Below, one piece after another: positions 34,009 through 43,156 of a DNA stretch of 64,000 nucleotides. The stretch is from the NCBI GenBank assembly GCA_963809815.1, contig CAWELM010000013.1, positions 198,188-262,187 of the forward strand. The letters run 5' to 3'. A program made the position numbers and the translations under genes. The notes below the pieces were generated by a model, which had not been told where the DNA came from, made no database searches, and saw only the letters and a list, made by a program, of their open reading frames with translations. Numbering within the stretch: the first letter of the stretch is position 1; every line of letters starts with the position of its first letter. Source of the stretch: CAVVJA01 sp963809815 (GTDB taxonomy: Bacteria; Actinomycetota; Actinomycetes; Mycobacteriales; Jatrophihabitantaceae).

Positions 34009-34497
34009 ATGGCTGTCTGGAACGCGCCGGCTCCGGTGGAATTTCGGTGGGACAGGTCCGACGCAGGTCCGAGCAATCGACGCGCCGCGACGAAAACGAA
34101 CCTGGCCAGTGATGCCGCCACGGTCAGGGCGCCGGCGGTCATGCGCCTCGCGCAGCACTCCGCTGCCGGCCAGAGCCCAACGTTGCACGCGCCCGGCGTG
34201 AACAACGCCCACGAGCCGGGGCCGGCGATCTCCGATGAGCAGGCCAAGGACGACGCGGCCCGCCGCCGGACGGCAGGCAGAGCGTTGCTATCCGGCGCTG
34301 CCTCCCGCGCCGGTGAAGTCACGCCCCACACGAGCGAGAGACTCGGCAGCGATCGGGGAACCGCGTATCGGGTCGACGACGCGACGTGCAGCGTCTGCCC
34401 GCACGCCGTCGGTGCGCATGACCGGATCGCTGAACGGTATTGCCACGCCACGCTAGACAACACGTTGACCCGCGGGTGCATCTGCCCGCCTGCGTAG
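34009..34497 (+). CDS. RGCVC-family-like protein with C-terminal zinc-type motif
   Basis: A 162-residue protein from ATG 34009 (TAGGGA upstream). The first 110 residues are low-complexity Ala/Arg/Ser sequence. The last 35 contain CSVCPHAVGAHDRIAERYCH and, nine residues later, RGCIC near the end. The Cys/His spacing suggests metal binding, and the RGC[VI]C ending with HDxIAxRYCxAT is the mark of the small actinobacterial RGCVC family, of unknown role. The opposite strand is also open here but shows no family features. Confidence 0.6.
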   Translation: MAVWNAPAPVEFRWDRSDAGPSNRRAATKTNLASDAATVRAPAVMRLAQHSAAGQSPTLHAPGVNNAHEPGPAISDEQAKDDAARRRTAGRALLSGAASRAGEVTPHTSERLGSDRGTAYRVDDATCSVCPHAVGAHDRIAERYCHATLDNTLTRGCICPPA

Positions 34498-34865
34498 CCC
34501 TCGCCGAGACGCTTCTGTGCCTGCGTCAGAACTGTCGCCGAGCGATTAGATGTACTCGGGCGACCAGCCCCCCGGTAGGGAATGCCCTGGATAGATCCGG
34601 GTTGCGGCGCGGAAATCGCCTACCTCGGCATTCTCAAAGACACGGTGGCCGCGCCCAGAGGCGAGCACGAACACCGTTGCCGCCCACGAAACACCGTGGG
34701 CAGCAAACGGCTTCGTCTCGGCGCGTAGGCCTCGAACACGCTCAGCGGAGCTGCGCCGTGCAACGACACGAGCGACTTTCTGCGGACGGATGGACGACCA
34801 GCTGATCAAGCTTCAAGATCGGACCGAGACCCATACAGCCCAGTGATTCAGCGACCCCCCGATGG
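34498..34865. other. Region left of the first att copy; one TGCGGAC motif, no clear gene
   Basis: A minus-strand frame (34546-34809) ends in GHRVFENAEVGDFRAATRIY and GGWSPEYI, which looks protein-like, but I recognise no family and the start is unclear. TGCGGAC occurs at 34781-34787, followed by a TGATCAAGCT stretch. The same pairing is found at 57414-57440 just before the tRNA-Ala gene, which suggests that the right end of another, related element lies here. Confidence 0.5.
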
Positions 34866-34907
34866 ATGGAGTGAAGGGACTCGAACCCCTGACCCCCACA
34901 CTGCCAG
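34866..34907 (-). repeat. Attachment-site repeat: degenerate 3' part of tRNA-Ala, copy 1
   Basis: Bases 34876-34907 (32 bp) are identical to the T-arm, variable region and anticodon-loop part of the tRNA-Ala gene at 57494-57566, and 34866-34875 match with two differences. The identity stops in the anticodon loop, a common crossover point for tyrosine integrases. There is no 5' half, so this is not a tRNA gene. It marks the left end of the tandem island array. Confidence 0.85.
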
Positions 34908-35023
34908 CGAGGCAAGATCACGTTCGCGGCGAGCCGCTGGTGTTCGAAAATCCCGTAAATCAAGGGCTACAGGTACCTGAACGGACCTACGGAATCCGCA
35001 GCGAACGACCGCGAACGGCGATT

Positions 35024-35045
35024 TTGGCAACCAACTTGGCAACCA
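35024..35045 (+). repeat. TTGGCAACCA direct pair, 12-bp period (probable arm-type site)
   Basis: TTGGCAACCA occurs at 35024-35033 and 35036-35045. The near-identical ATGGCTACCA occurs as a pair with the same 12-bp period at 43157-43178 and 48620-48641, each within about 150 bases of a tRNA-Ala-derived core. Short tandem motifs beside att cores are typical integrase arm-binding sites. Confidence 0.6.
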
Positions 35046-35114
35046 GGCCAAGATCCACTACGTCAGCATGATCCGAATCCGCTCACGAACATCGTCGGTC
35101 CTTGCGCCGGTGTT

Positions 35115-35540
35115 GTGGAGCGAGCCCAGCCCGACTGCTTGCGGCTCGGCCGGCACCCGGTAGCAGGACTGGGATCTGGTATTCGCTCAGCCGAATGGAC
35201 GGCCATCGCCATCGTCGCTGTCCGCCGACGTCGCCGCGATCTCGCGCTGGCCGACCGGCAGGCCACGATTCACTTCCTGCCCCGTGACATCGGGCGGATC
35301 GACGTTGCGCGCATGACGACGGACATGGGTCCATGCCTCGTCACGACACCCGAACTGACGGTGCTCGACCTGGCCCACCTGCCGAAGCTCGGCGACATGG
35401 AATATGACGTATGGAACGCCATCGACACCTTCCTGCCCCGCTGTGACAACGACGTGCTCGACCGCCGGGCCGCCGAGCAGCGGCTCAACGCAGCGCATCG
35501 CCGCCTTCGTACCGGCGCACGCGAACGTGCCATCGCTTAA
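35115..35540 (+). pseudogene. C-terminal part of an AbiEi-like antitoxin
   Basis: The last 85 residues (IHFLPRDIGRIDVARMTTDM, CLVTTPELTVLDLAHLPKLG, FLPRCDNDVLDRRAAEQRL) match the C-terminal region of AbiEi-family type IV antitoxins. The N-terminal winged helix expected before it is missing; upstream codons read as unrelated Arg-rich sequence. It overlaps the start of an AbiEii-like fragment, keeping the usual gene order. In AbiE systems AbiEi represses its own operon and counteracts the nucleotidyltransferase. Confidence 0.6.
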
Positions 35541-35565
35541 GCGCAGCGACCGAGCCGAAAGCGCA

Positions 35566-35778
35566 ATGCTCAGCGACGCAGACCTGCGGCGTGAGATCGA
35601 GCGGCTCGGTGCCGCCGAGGAGCAGGAACGGTGCGATCACGCGATCTCGCATCTGCGGGCCGCACTGTCCGACTCCGAGGACATCATCTTCTTCGGCGGC
35701 ACAGCTCTCGGCCGCACACAGCTGGTCGCCGGTCGGCTGTCGGAGGACATCGACCTAATCGCGTGCGGCATGTATTGA
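35566..35778 (+). pseudogene. N-terminal fragment of an AbiEii-like nucleotidyltransferase toxin
   Basis: Seventy residues from ATG 35566 (a GTG at 35527 overlapping the antitoxin stop is also possible). The motif FFGGTALGRTQLVAGRLSED followed by IDLIA carries the GG-T/S and DxD nucleotidyltransferase signature (SEDIDL). AbiEii proteins are about 250-300 residues; the frame stops right after the DxD, so the toxin is truncated. The exopolysaccharide cluster starts beyond. Confidence 0.65.
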
Positions 35779-35968
35779 AACGGGCCGATACGTGGCTGGA
35801 AACGCCACGGCGCCCGGTTAGCGCCCCGACCGGGAGCCGTACCTCAAGCACCGGGGTGGTGCGCTGATGCTCGCCACCACCGCCGCACGTCCTCCACCCG
35901 CGCCAAGCCGCTGACGGGCCGAGGCGCGCCGGGGGAGCTGACCGAGCTGACTAGACGTCCGACCGCGC

Positions 35969-37459
35969 TCAGGTGCGGAGGGCGGAGATCACGACGAGGG
36001 TGAGCGCGTTGGGCTCCAGCCGGAAGCCTGTCTCGATGCGGTCGTCGGCGTGAATGATCCGGCGTTCCACGCGCTCGAGAGTGGACGACGAGGGGTCGTG
36101 CGCGTAATTGCTGTGCGTCGAGTCGATGACGTACCGGTCGAGCTGCAGCCGGCGGTGCGCCAGCCGGGGTGGCAGCCGGTCAAGGTAGAGGGACACGACG
36201 TGGCTGGCTTCGCCTCGGCTGCCCTGATAGTTGGTGGTCAGGACAGCCACCCCGCTGGCGTCGACCGTGGCGAGGGCGTTGACTCCGATTCCGGTCCGGG
36301 AGAGGCCGTCGCTGGTCGCGGATACCTGCTGGTCCTTCATCATGCTCTGCATCGTCAGGAGGTTGCCGTACGGGTAGACGGCGCCGTCGACACCCGAGAC
36401 GAACATGGACTTGCGCGGGTTGGTGGGATGGCTGTACGCCCAGTGCATCTCGAGGTCCATCCCGCTGTTGATGTAGTAGTACGCAAGGGTCTCCATCGCT
36501 GCTGCCTGGGTGAGTAGGTCGGCGTTCAACGTTGTCCCGGTGGTGTCCCCGGGGAAGACCCCGTATTCGGTCACGAACACGGGAGTGTCCGGGTCGAGCC
36601 GGCGGCTGGACAGCCAGCGCCGAACGGTCTGCTTCTCCGCCCCAACCCGGGCTGGGTCAGCCCCGTGCTTGTATTGGTGGTAGGAGATGAAGTCGAGTCG
36701 CTTGGCCCGGTCGGGGTCGCGGGCGTACCAGTCGAGGAAGCGCCGGAGGAAGGACTCGTCGAAGGTGGCGGTTGCGGGACCGCCTAACCTCAGGGGGATC
36801 GCTGGGTGAAGATGGTGGTTTACCTCGTTCACCACGGAGTACCCGATGCGGTACCACCGGTAGTAGTCATCGACGGTCAGACCCTCCCAGTGCCCGCTGG
36901 GTACGGCCCAGGTCTTGTCCGGCTCGTTGAAGAGCTCTACGTACTGGATCGATGGGTAGCGCCGCTTGTAGGCGAGGAGGCCGTCGCGCAGCACCGCGCG
37001 ACACGTCCGCGGAGCGGACAGTGTCAGGATCTGGGGAGCGCACTCGCCGAGGTTGACGAGCAACCGTTGGGCGTAGCGTGCCGGCTGGTCTATGTAGCGA
37101 TAGGCGGCCGATCCGTCGTCAGCGGCGAAGTCGAAGTCGTATCGACGGGTTGTCGCGTTGTAGTACCCACGTGGTAGTGCCCAGACGCGCGCGACGTGAA
37201 CGTCGAGGCCGTCGAGCGCCCGAAGGTCGCGGGGACCTAGCGGAGACGTGGGGCCGGTCTGGTTGCCGTACCAGGCCGGGTTGTCGAACCTGCCGAGCAC
37301 CCTGTCGGCTGAGACGGTCACCGTGCTGTCCGCCCGCCGCTCGGCCGCCCGCGGAGATTTCCCACCCCGGAAGACCGTACAACTGACGACTGCGACAGCC
37401 ATCACCAAGCAGACGGCAAGGAGCCGGCGGACTGGGCGTGCCAGGAGCTGCTCTCGCAT
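35969..37459 (-). CDS. Exported GH39-like clan-A glycoside hydrolase
   Basis: A 496-residue protein from ATG 37459, preceded by GGAGG at a long 15-base spacing; ATG 37489, overlapping the previous stop, adds ten residues. The N-terminus has a hydrophobic segment ending VAVVSC, possibly a lipobox. The TIM barrel has VELFNEPDKTW with acid/base E179 and VFVTEYGVF with nucleophile E298, as in GH39/GH5 clan-A enzymes. It is last in a four-gene operon with two glycosyltransferases and a GH26, where glycosidases usually trim or release the polymer made by the synthase. Confidence 0.8.
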   Translation of the reverse strand: MREQLLARPVRRLLAVCLVMAVAVVSCTVFRGGKSPRAAERRADSTVTVSADRVLGRFDNPAWYGNQTGPTSPLGPRDLRALDGLDVHVARVWALPRGYYNATTRRYDFDFAADDGSAAYRYIDQPARYAQRLLVNLGECAPQILTLSAPRTCRAVLRDGLLAYKRRYPSIQYVELFNEPDKTWAVPSGHWEGLTVDDYYRWYRIGYSVVNEVNHHLHPAIPLRLGGPATATFDESFLRRFLDWYARDPDRAKRLDFISYHQYKHGADPARVGAEKQTVRRWLSSRRLDPDTPVFVTEYGVFPGDTTGTTLNADLLTQAAAMETLAYYYINSGMDLEMHWAYSHPTNPRKSMFVSGVDGAVYPYGNLLTMQSMMKDQQVSATSDGLSRTGIGVNALATVDASGVAVLTTNYQGSRGEASHVVSLYLDRLPPRLAHRRLQLDRYVIDSTHSNYAHDPSSSTLERVERRIIHADDRIETGFRLEPNALTLVVISALRT

Positions 37460-37481
37460 TATCGACAGGTCGTTCCTCCGC

Positions 37482-38555
37482 TCACCCATAGGCGATCGGG
37501 GGAGCGAGGTTCGACTCCACGATCCCGTCGTGGAAGGCCCGTTGGGTACTCGGGTCGGCGCTGAACCGCCAGTCCCTGACCGCGCCTTCCGCTCTGGACA
37601 GCTCGAACCAGGTGAAGCCGACCACGTCGCGGTGCTTCCGCAGCCAGGGGAACAGGGATGCGGTCCACGCCGCCTTGACCGGGCCGGGTTCGGCCGCCGT
37701 CTCGGTGATGAGCAGGGGCTTGCGGGTGAACACGCGAATCCGCGCGATCGTGGGGTCGAAGACCTCTCCGGCGGTCGGCTCCCCGTAGTCGTAACCGACC
37801 ATTCCGGACCAGTCCACGTAGGAGTCGCCCGGGTATAGGTCGGCCAGGCTGACCAGCGGGACTGCGCGGACGATGTTGGGACTCCATACCCAGATGACGT
37901 TGGTCGCGCCCACCGTGGTGAAGATGTCGTGCACGTGCCGCCACGCCTGGACGTACTCGCCCGGCCGGTTACCCGAGCGGCTCTCCGACCACGGGTACCA
38001 AGTGCCGTTCATCTCGTGCGCGAAACTGAGAACGACCGGCCATCTCTGGTCGCGGATCCCGCGGGCGAACTTTGTGATGTAGGCGTCGTAGGCCCCGCTC
38101 GTGATGCGCCGCAGGGCGAAGGTGGGTTGGCTCTGGCCGGACTTCACGCCGGCCCACGGCTCCCAGGACAGCAGCGGTAGCGCGTGCTGGCTGTAGCACA
38201 TGGACACCGCATCGGGCCGGAACTCCTGCGTCCAATTCACGAAGAACTGGATCATCGTCGGGTGGGCTCCGGCTTTGGCCGCCAGTGAGTTCAGCTCGCT
38301 GCGGGACCAGGGTGCCTGGGGAGTGGTCAGCCCGAAGTAGGGTGCAGGCGGCTTCAGGAACACGTCCCTGCTGGGCACGGGCGGCGGTGCCAGTGATGCG
38401 CTCGCCAACCCGGCCGACCCGGCCGACTCGGCCGACACGGCCGGCGCCGTCTCCGTGCCGGAGCCCGAGCCAGCGGCCGGACTGCTCACGAACACCCGCG
38501 CGACCAGCCAGAGCGTGAGCGCGGCGAGAACCGTGGCGTTGCCGGTGACCCACAG
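37482..38555 (-). CDS. GH26-type glycoside hydrolase with N-terminal membrane anchor
   Basis: About 357 residues. The domain has FVNWTQEFRPDAVSMCYSQH, LSFAHEMNGTWYPWS with the acid/base Glu in HEMNG, VIWVWSPNIV and the nucleophile Glu in LLITETAAEP, all GH26 marks. GH26 enzymes cut mannans or mixed beta-glucans. A hydrophobic helix (VLAALTLWLVARVFV) and a Pro/Ser/Ala-rich linker come first. No ATG, GTG or TTG exists before that helix in this frame; the only codon giving an intact anchor is CTG 38555, while GTG 38495 would remove it. Either the start is unusual or a base is wrong near the end of the preceding gene (38591). Confidence 0.75.
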   Translation of the reverse strand: MWVTGNATVLAALTLWLVARVFVSSPAAGSGSGTETAPAVSAESAGSAGLASASLAPPPVPSRDVFLKPPAPYFGLTTPQAPWSRSELNSLAAKAGAHPTMIQFFVNWTQEFRPDAVSMCYSQHALPLLSWEPWAGVKSGQSQPTFALRRITSGAYDAYITKFARGIRDQRWPVVLSFAHEMNGTWYPWSESRSGNRPGEYVQAWRHVHDIFTTVGATNVIWVWSPNIVRAVPLVSLADLYPGDSYVDWSGMVGYDYGEPTAGEVFDPTIARIRVFTRKPLLITETAAEPGPVKAAWTASLFPWLRKHRDVVGFTWFELSRAEGAVRDWRFSADPSTQRAFHDGIVESNLAPPIAYG

Positions 38556-38590
38556 CGCCGAGCCCTCGACGCGCCGTAGGTCGCGTGTGC

Positions 38591-39910
38591 CTAGACACTG
38601 ACCAGCACCGCCCCAGCGAGCATCGCCCCTCCCAGCAGGTACGGGATAGCGGCCTGGACGTTCCTCCCGGACGCGCCGCCGAAGGCGTTCGAGCGGGTGC
38701 CCCAACCGGCGTTGTGGCCCATCCAGACGAAGCCGAGCACCCGGATCGGCATCAGGACGAAGACGTTGATCAGCATCAACACAGGGAGGTAGACGAGGTC
38801 CCTCGGCCGGGAGGAGAAGTGCCTGCCGAACCTGATGGCGCACGACAGCAGCGTCATGGAAAGGCTGAGCCCCACGATGAACAGCACCGCCTGCCATCCC
38901 GGGTTGGGCAGCGGAAGCTGGTCGTACATCGGCGTCTTCCGCCCGCGGAGCACGGCGACGCTCCAGGCCAGGTAGGAGCCGACCAGAACGAACGGCACCA
39001 CGATGTCGGCCGCGTAGAACAGCGCCAGCAGCGGGGCCTCGCGCACCATCCACGGCATCATGCGCAGGGTGTTGTACTGCGACCCGCGCGCCCACCTGAG
39101 CTGCTGCTTGGCCAGCCCGCGCAGGGATGTGGGGGCGTCGGTGTAGACGAGCGAGGTCGACTGGTACACGGTCTTGTAGCCCGCCAGGAGGGCGTAGTTC
39201 GTGAGCGTGCGGTCGTCGCTCACCTCCAGGAACACACCGAGGAACCGCTCGGTGAGGAATCTGTGCATGCACCCGACGAGGATCGTGCGGCGAAAGGCGA
39301 TCGTGCGGCCCGGCAGGCATCCGACGGTTCCCAGCACGCTCATCGCGGGCATCGAGTATTCGGCGCGCACGTTCTCCAACCAGTCGGCCCAGCGGGTGAG
39401 CATCGTGCGGCCGGGTTCGAGGATGCGTTGCCGGGTGCTGACGCCCCCGACCCTCGGGTCGCGGAAGGGCTTGACCAGCTCCTCCAGGGTGCCCGGCGTC
39501 CATAACGTGTCGGAGTCGACGAGGACGGAGATCTCGCCCCGGGACATCTCTACCCCCAGGCTTAGCGCGTTGCGCTTGCCGGCGGTCTCGGTCCAGCACC
39601 ACTGGATCCCGAAGTCGGCGCAGACTTTCTCCAGCATCACGTTGCGCGGGCCGTTGATGACCACGATGACCTCGGTCGGGCGCTGCTCGGCGATCCGGGT
39701 CAGGACCTCGCGGAAGAAGTCCTCTGGCTCGTCGACCACTGGGATGATGACCGAGCTGGTGACGTTCCACGCGAGCTGCACGGGCCAGTAGTGCCGTGCG
39801 AGAACGACCCGCATGGTCCAGAGGAGCCAGATCATTCCCATGAAGACGGCGAACATACGCAGCTGTCCGTCGTTGACCCAGGCGTCGACCTGCAGCAGGA
39901 AAGCGAGCAT
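38591..39910 (-). CDS. Membrane processive glycosyltransferase family 2 (polysaccharide synthase)
   Basis: A 439-residue protein. Two N-terminal helices (FAVFMGMIWLLWTMRVVLA) precede the GT-A domain with SVIIPVVDEP, the UDP-sugar-binding ISVLVDSDTLW (DxD), the catalytic region EVSDDRTLTN and KQQLRWARGSQYN, the Q-x-x-R-W motif of processive synthases. Four more helices follow. This is the layout of hyaluronan, cellulose and related beta-polysaccharide synthases, which polymerise and extrude the chain together. With GH26 and GH39-like hydrolases downstream and a GT-C protein upstream it defines a synthase-dependent exopolysaccharide locus. Confidence 0.9.
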   Translation of the reverse strand: MLAFLLQVDAWVNDGQLRMFAVFMGMIWLLWTMRVVLARHYWPVQLAWNVTSSVIIPVVDEPEDFFREVLTRIAEQRPTEVIVVINGPRNVMLEKVCADFGIQWCWTETAGKRNALSLGVEMSRGEISVLVDSDTLWTPGTLEELVKPFRDPRVGGVSTRQRILEPGRTMLTRWADWLENVRAEYSMPAMSVLGTVGCLPGRTIAFRRTILVGCMHRFLTERFLGVFLEVSDDRTLTNYALLAGYKTVYQSTSLVYTDAPTSLRGLAKQQLRWARGSQYNTLRMMPWMVREAPLLALFYAADIVVPFVLVGSYLAWSVAVLRGRKTPMYDQLPLPNPGWQAVLFIVGLSLSMTLLSCAIRFGRHFSSRPRDLVYLPVLMLINVFVLMPIRVLGFVWMGHNAGWGTRSNAFGGASGRNVQAAIPYLLGGAMLAGAVLVSV

Positions 39911-39940
39911 TGGTCAGCGTCGACCCGTCGTGGGCATCAG

Positions 39941-41674
39941 TCAGCCCGTCGGCTTCAGAAGGGCCAGGGCAACGGTGAGGCCCTGGGGGTACCAGACCCG
40001 CGACACGTAGTACCGGCTGCGGACCACTGCCGCCTTCGTCCCCCCGAGGTCCTGCAGCGGATCGCTCTGGTGGTCTAGGCGCAGCACCCAGATGCGCTGC
40101 ACGTTCGGCAAGCATCTCGCCACGTTCGTGCACTCCACCGCGGTAACTCGACCGCTAGTGCGCTGCGGGACGACCTGCAGCACGTCGGCGGGTCGCCGAT
40201 CCGCCGGGATGTAATGGGCGACAAGGTCCCGTCCCACCCGGTCGGAGGTGCCGTAGACGGTGGCACCGCTGTCGTGCGAGCTGTAGACAATTGCATCACC
40301 GGGCTTCATCTGAGCCGCGATCAACGCGGCCGCCTCGCGCGTGGCCTGCAGGTGCCCGTCTGGCCCGCGCACGCTCGCCTGAGCGGTAACGCCGACGGCC
40401 GCCACGAGGGCCAGAGCGATAGCCCCGCGGACGAGCCGGGTCCGCCCGAGCGCGGTCCCGGCCAGCAGCGCCCACGCCGGCGTTGTGAACAGCAGATACC
40501 GGGGTAGCCACAGGGCCGTTACCTGCGATGCCGCGAACAGGCAGACCGCCGGAACGACTGCCCAGCTCGTGTAGAGGACTGCCGGATGGCGAGTGGAGAC
40601 GGCATACATCGCCAGCGCCAGGATCATGCCAGCGCCGACCGCGGACCCCATCAACGTGGCGGGGTAGGCAGTGAGACTGCTCGACGTCGGCGGGCCGATC
40701 CATGCCACCTGCGCCGTCTGCTGACTGCCGAGGTACAGCGCCGGCAGCGCCGGCAGCATGCCGACGCCCGCCGCGACCAGCCAGCGGGGCATGACCGACC
40801 TGCGCACGGCGAGCACCACCAGGGCGTGCGCCGGGATGAGCAGCAGGGCGATGGCGTGCAGCAGGCCGAGCAACCCGGTGGCCAGCGCGTAGGCCAGCAA
40901 CCGCCCGACCCCCGGCCGGTCCAGGACCCGGACCAGGGCGAGGCTGCACAGGACGGCTGCGAACACCACCAGCGCGTAGGGACGTGCCTCCTGGGCGTAC
41001 CGAGACGTTGTGGGCAGCACCGTGAACAGCAGACCCGATAGCAGGCCGACCCGGGGAGAGGCCAGCCGCGTGCCAAGCCGCGCGATCAACCCGGCGGACG
41101 CCGCCATCGCCAGCACGGACGGCAGCCGCATCATGACGTCCGAGGCGCCCAGCAGCGACACCCACACGTGCATGATCGCGTAGTAGGCGCCGAGGGTGGC
41201 GTCTGTGTGGTGGAGCACCTGCCACGTCTGGCTCCACGGGACGGTCACCATCCCCCATGTCGCCAGCTCATCCGCCCACAGCGCCGGCCAGCCGACGCGG
41301 ATCAGCCCGATACTGAGCATGAGGAGCGTCGGCAAAAGCCAGGCGAGCTCGGTCAGTGCTCGCTGTCGCACGGCGTCGCTGTGGTCGGCCCGGGCGACCC
41401 TTGGCGGCGCCGGCATATCGATGCTGCTGACCTGCCAACCGTCGACGTCCGGCGCCGCGTCGACCGGCGCTGGGCGCGCCAGGACCACGGTCGGCGCATC
41501 CGAACTCAGCACGGCGGGCTGAGCATGACCCGGCAACCCGCCCGACCGTGACGCACCGCCGCCGCGCCGGTGCTCTCGCGGGGAGGGTCCGGTCGTCCGG
41601 CGCGGGGGGCGCTGTTCGCTCATCACCTCGCGGTGAGCGGCTCTTCGTGCCATGCGAGTCTCGTGGCTGTCCAC
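39941..41674 (-). CDS. GT-C fold membrane glycosyltransferase (ArnT/PMT-like)
   Basis: Up to 577 residues from GTG 41674; ATG 41623 (GAGGTG directly before) is an alternative. A disordered 100-residue leader precedes about 11 helices. The first outside loop has WPALWADELATW, whose Asp-Glu pair is the GT-C catalytic signature, and the next has TSRYAQEARPYALVVF, common in actinobacterial mannosyltransferases of the dolichyl/polyprenyl-phosphate type. The last 150 residues form a soluble domain. It is first in the exopolysaccharide operon, 30 bases before the GT2 gene, and may add side-chain sugars. Confidence 0.85.
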   Translation of the reverse strand: MDSHETRMARRAAHREVMSEQRPPRRTTGPSPREHRRGGGASRSGGLPGHAQPAVLSSDAPTVVLARPAPVDAAPDVDGWQVSSIDMPAPPRVARADHSDAVRQRALTELAWLLPTLLMLSIGLIRVGWPALWADELATWGMVTVPWSQTWQVLHHTDATLGAYYAIMHVWVSLLGASDVMMRLPSVLAMAASAGLIARLGTRLASPRVGLLSGLLFTVLPTTSRYAQEARPYALVVFAAVLCSLALVRVLDRPGVGRLLAYALATGLLGLLHAIALLLIPAHALVVLAVRRSVMPRWLVAAGVGMLPALPALYLGSQQTAQVAWIGPPTSSSLTAYPATLMGSAVGAGMILALAMYAVSTRHPAVLYTSWAVVPAVCLFAASQVTALWLPRYLLFTTPAWALLAGTALGRTRLVRGAIALALVAAVGVTAQASVRGPDGHLQATREAAALIAAQMKPGDAIVYSSHDSGATVYGTSDRVGRDLVAHYIPADRRPADVLQVVPQRTSGRVTAVECTNVARCLPNVQRIWVLRLDHQSDPLQDLGGTKAAVVRSRYYVSRVWYPQGLTVALALLKPTG

Positions 41675-42134
41675 CGTGGCGCGTCACACCGCGCGCACAC
41701 GGCGCTCGGCGAAAGCAGGTGAAGCGGTCGGCCCGGACTCCCTTCGCCAACGGCCGCCCGATGGCGAGCTGGCATAGCGTGGACTGTTCCGGCCTCTGGG
41801 ATACCGGCAGTACTGGCGAGTGTCACTGCCTTACGCGGGCGATACCCGCCACGATCGATACGGCGAAAGAGGCCCGCACCAGGGCAAGGACACGCTCGAT
41901 CTTGCGTCCTCAACCAGACCTCCGCTCCCTCTCGCGGGCCCCCCGACCGAGCGAGTGCTTTCTACCACATGGCTTCGCCTTCTTCGAGGTCACGACTACG
42001 CGTTAGCTGGCGAATACAAAACGCAACCAACGCCGTTGTGGACCTAGATCGACAAGACCCTTCCGACGACGCACTGTCGTTATTAGCGACGTGGATTGGA
42101 GTGATGACCCGACCGGCTGCCTGCCTGCCCGCTG

Positions 42135-42674
42135 AGCTGGCTCGGGCGCACCTGCGCACCATTCGACCACGGGACCTCGCCGCGGATGACGCTCGAAACC
42201 AGCAGATCGCTGACGACGTCATACAGGCGCTCAAGCGCGGCCGCCACTGCCTGGTCCTCACGCAGCGCACTGCACATCTCGAGCTTCTGGCCGGAATGTT
42301 GCACAACCGCGGTCACGACCCAGCCGTGCTACGCGGCGGGATGGGCGCCAACGCCCGCACCACCGCCGTCGCTCGCTTCAACGCGGGCACACCTGAAAGG
42401 CCGCTGGTTGTCGTGGCCACAGGCTCCTATATCGGCGAAGGCTTCGACTGCCCCGCCCTCGATACGTTTGTTCCTCACCACACCGATCGCGTTCAAGGGT
42501 CGCTTAGTGCAATACGTGGGCCGCGTCCTGCGCCCTTACTCCAGTAAGATCACCGCCGAGGTCCATGACTACCACGACATCCTCACAGGCGTGCTGGCAT
42601 CATCCTTGGCCAAACGAGCGCCGGGCTACATAAGCCTCGGATTCCCGGATCCACGCCGCAATAACGCATCGTAG
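42135..42674 (+). pseudogene. C-terminal remnant of an AEP-helicase, second copy
   Basis: About 180 residues match the end of the intact helicase at 45666-48062: DARNQQIADDVIQALKRGRH, CLVLTQRTAHLELLAGMLHN, AVLRGGMGANART and ATGSYIGEGFDCPALDT in one frame, then, after a frameshift near 42470, TPIAFKGRLVQYVGRVLRPY and EVHDYHDILTGVLASSLAKR in another, ending FPDPRRNNAS. The primase domain and helicase motor domain 1 are missing. It is decayed and cannot work alone, but shows that unit 1 once carried the same helicase as unit 2. Confidence 0.8.
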
Positions 42675-42895
42675 ATAAGGCAAGTTAGTTAGCCGTAATC
42701 CCCTTTCATCGCTGTGGATTCGGATTTGATCCGACACATTCATGCAACACAGTTACCTAAATTCTTCAGAGATTGCATCCGCCGCGCTCTGAAGCGAACG
42801 GCCGTACAGACTACCAATTCTCCGAATTCAGAAGTCAGGCGATATTCTCTAACGACGCGCTTTGCGTCTCGAGCGCTGGCCACCGCCCGCCAGAG

Positions 42896-42924
42896 ATTAT
42901 GCTCACTGCGCTCCGGAGCATAAT
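42896..42924. terminator. Hairpin after the helicase remnant
   Basis: ATTATGCTC (42896-42904) and its exact complement GAGCATAAT (42916-42924) enclose an 11-base loop. No clear T-run follows, so the terminator role is uncertain; it may instead be part of the element end. Confidence 0.4.
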
Positions 42925-43027
42925 GCAGTTAGCGTCCACCGAGCAGTGACCCCCACATCTCCCGGATAGTGAGTGAAGTACGCCGGGCCGTTCTTAGGCG
43001 TCCGTCGTCGTGTGTGGGAGTACGCGG

Positions 43028-43039
43028 CCACACTGCCAG
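43028..43039 (-). repeat. Short tRNA-Ala core match (candidate degenerate att site)
   Basis: CCACACTGCCAG is identical to the anticodon-stem/loop part shared by the att repeats at 34876-34907, 48687-48732 and the tRNA gene. Twelve bases alone could be chance, but a WTGGCWACCA pair follows 118 bases later, the same spacing as after the copy at 34907 (117 bases). Confidence 0.45.
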
Positions 43040-43156
43040 CCTCCCGTTCGAAGGTTTTCGAACATTCGCAAAGGTGTGGAAGCCCCTACTACATAAGGGG
43101 ATTCAGCCTCAGAACGAACCTCAGTGAACATTCAGAAACGACTCCGAACTTGGCAA

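Noticed and set aside
33975..34481. Minus-strand 168-codon frame
   Set aside because: The opposite strand carries the RGCVC-type Cys/His ending, which is the better call.
34866..34907. tRNA-Ala gene
   Set aside because: Only the 3' half is present; the D-arm and 5' acceptor strand are missing, so it is an att duplicate.
38585..39505. 306-codon forward frame
   Set aside because: It is the shadow of the GT2 synthase and is rich in His/Gln/Arg without domain marks.
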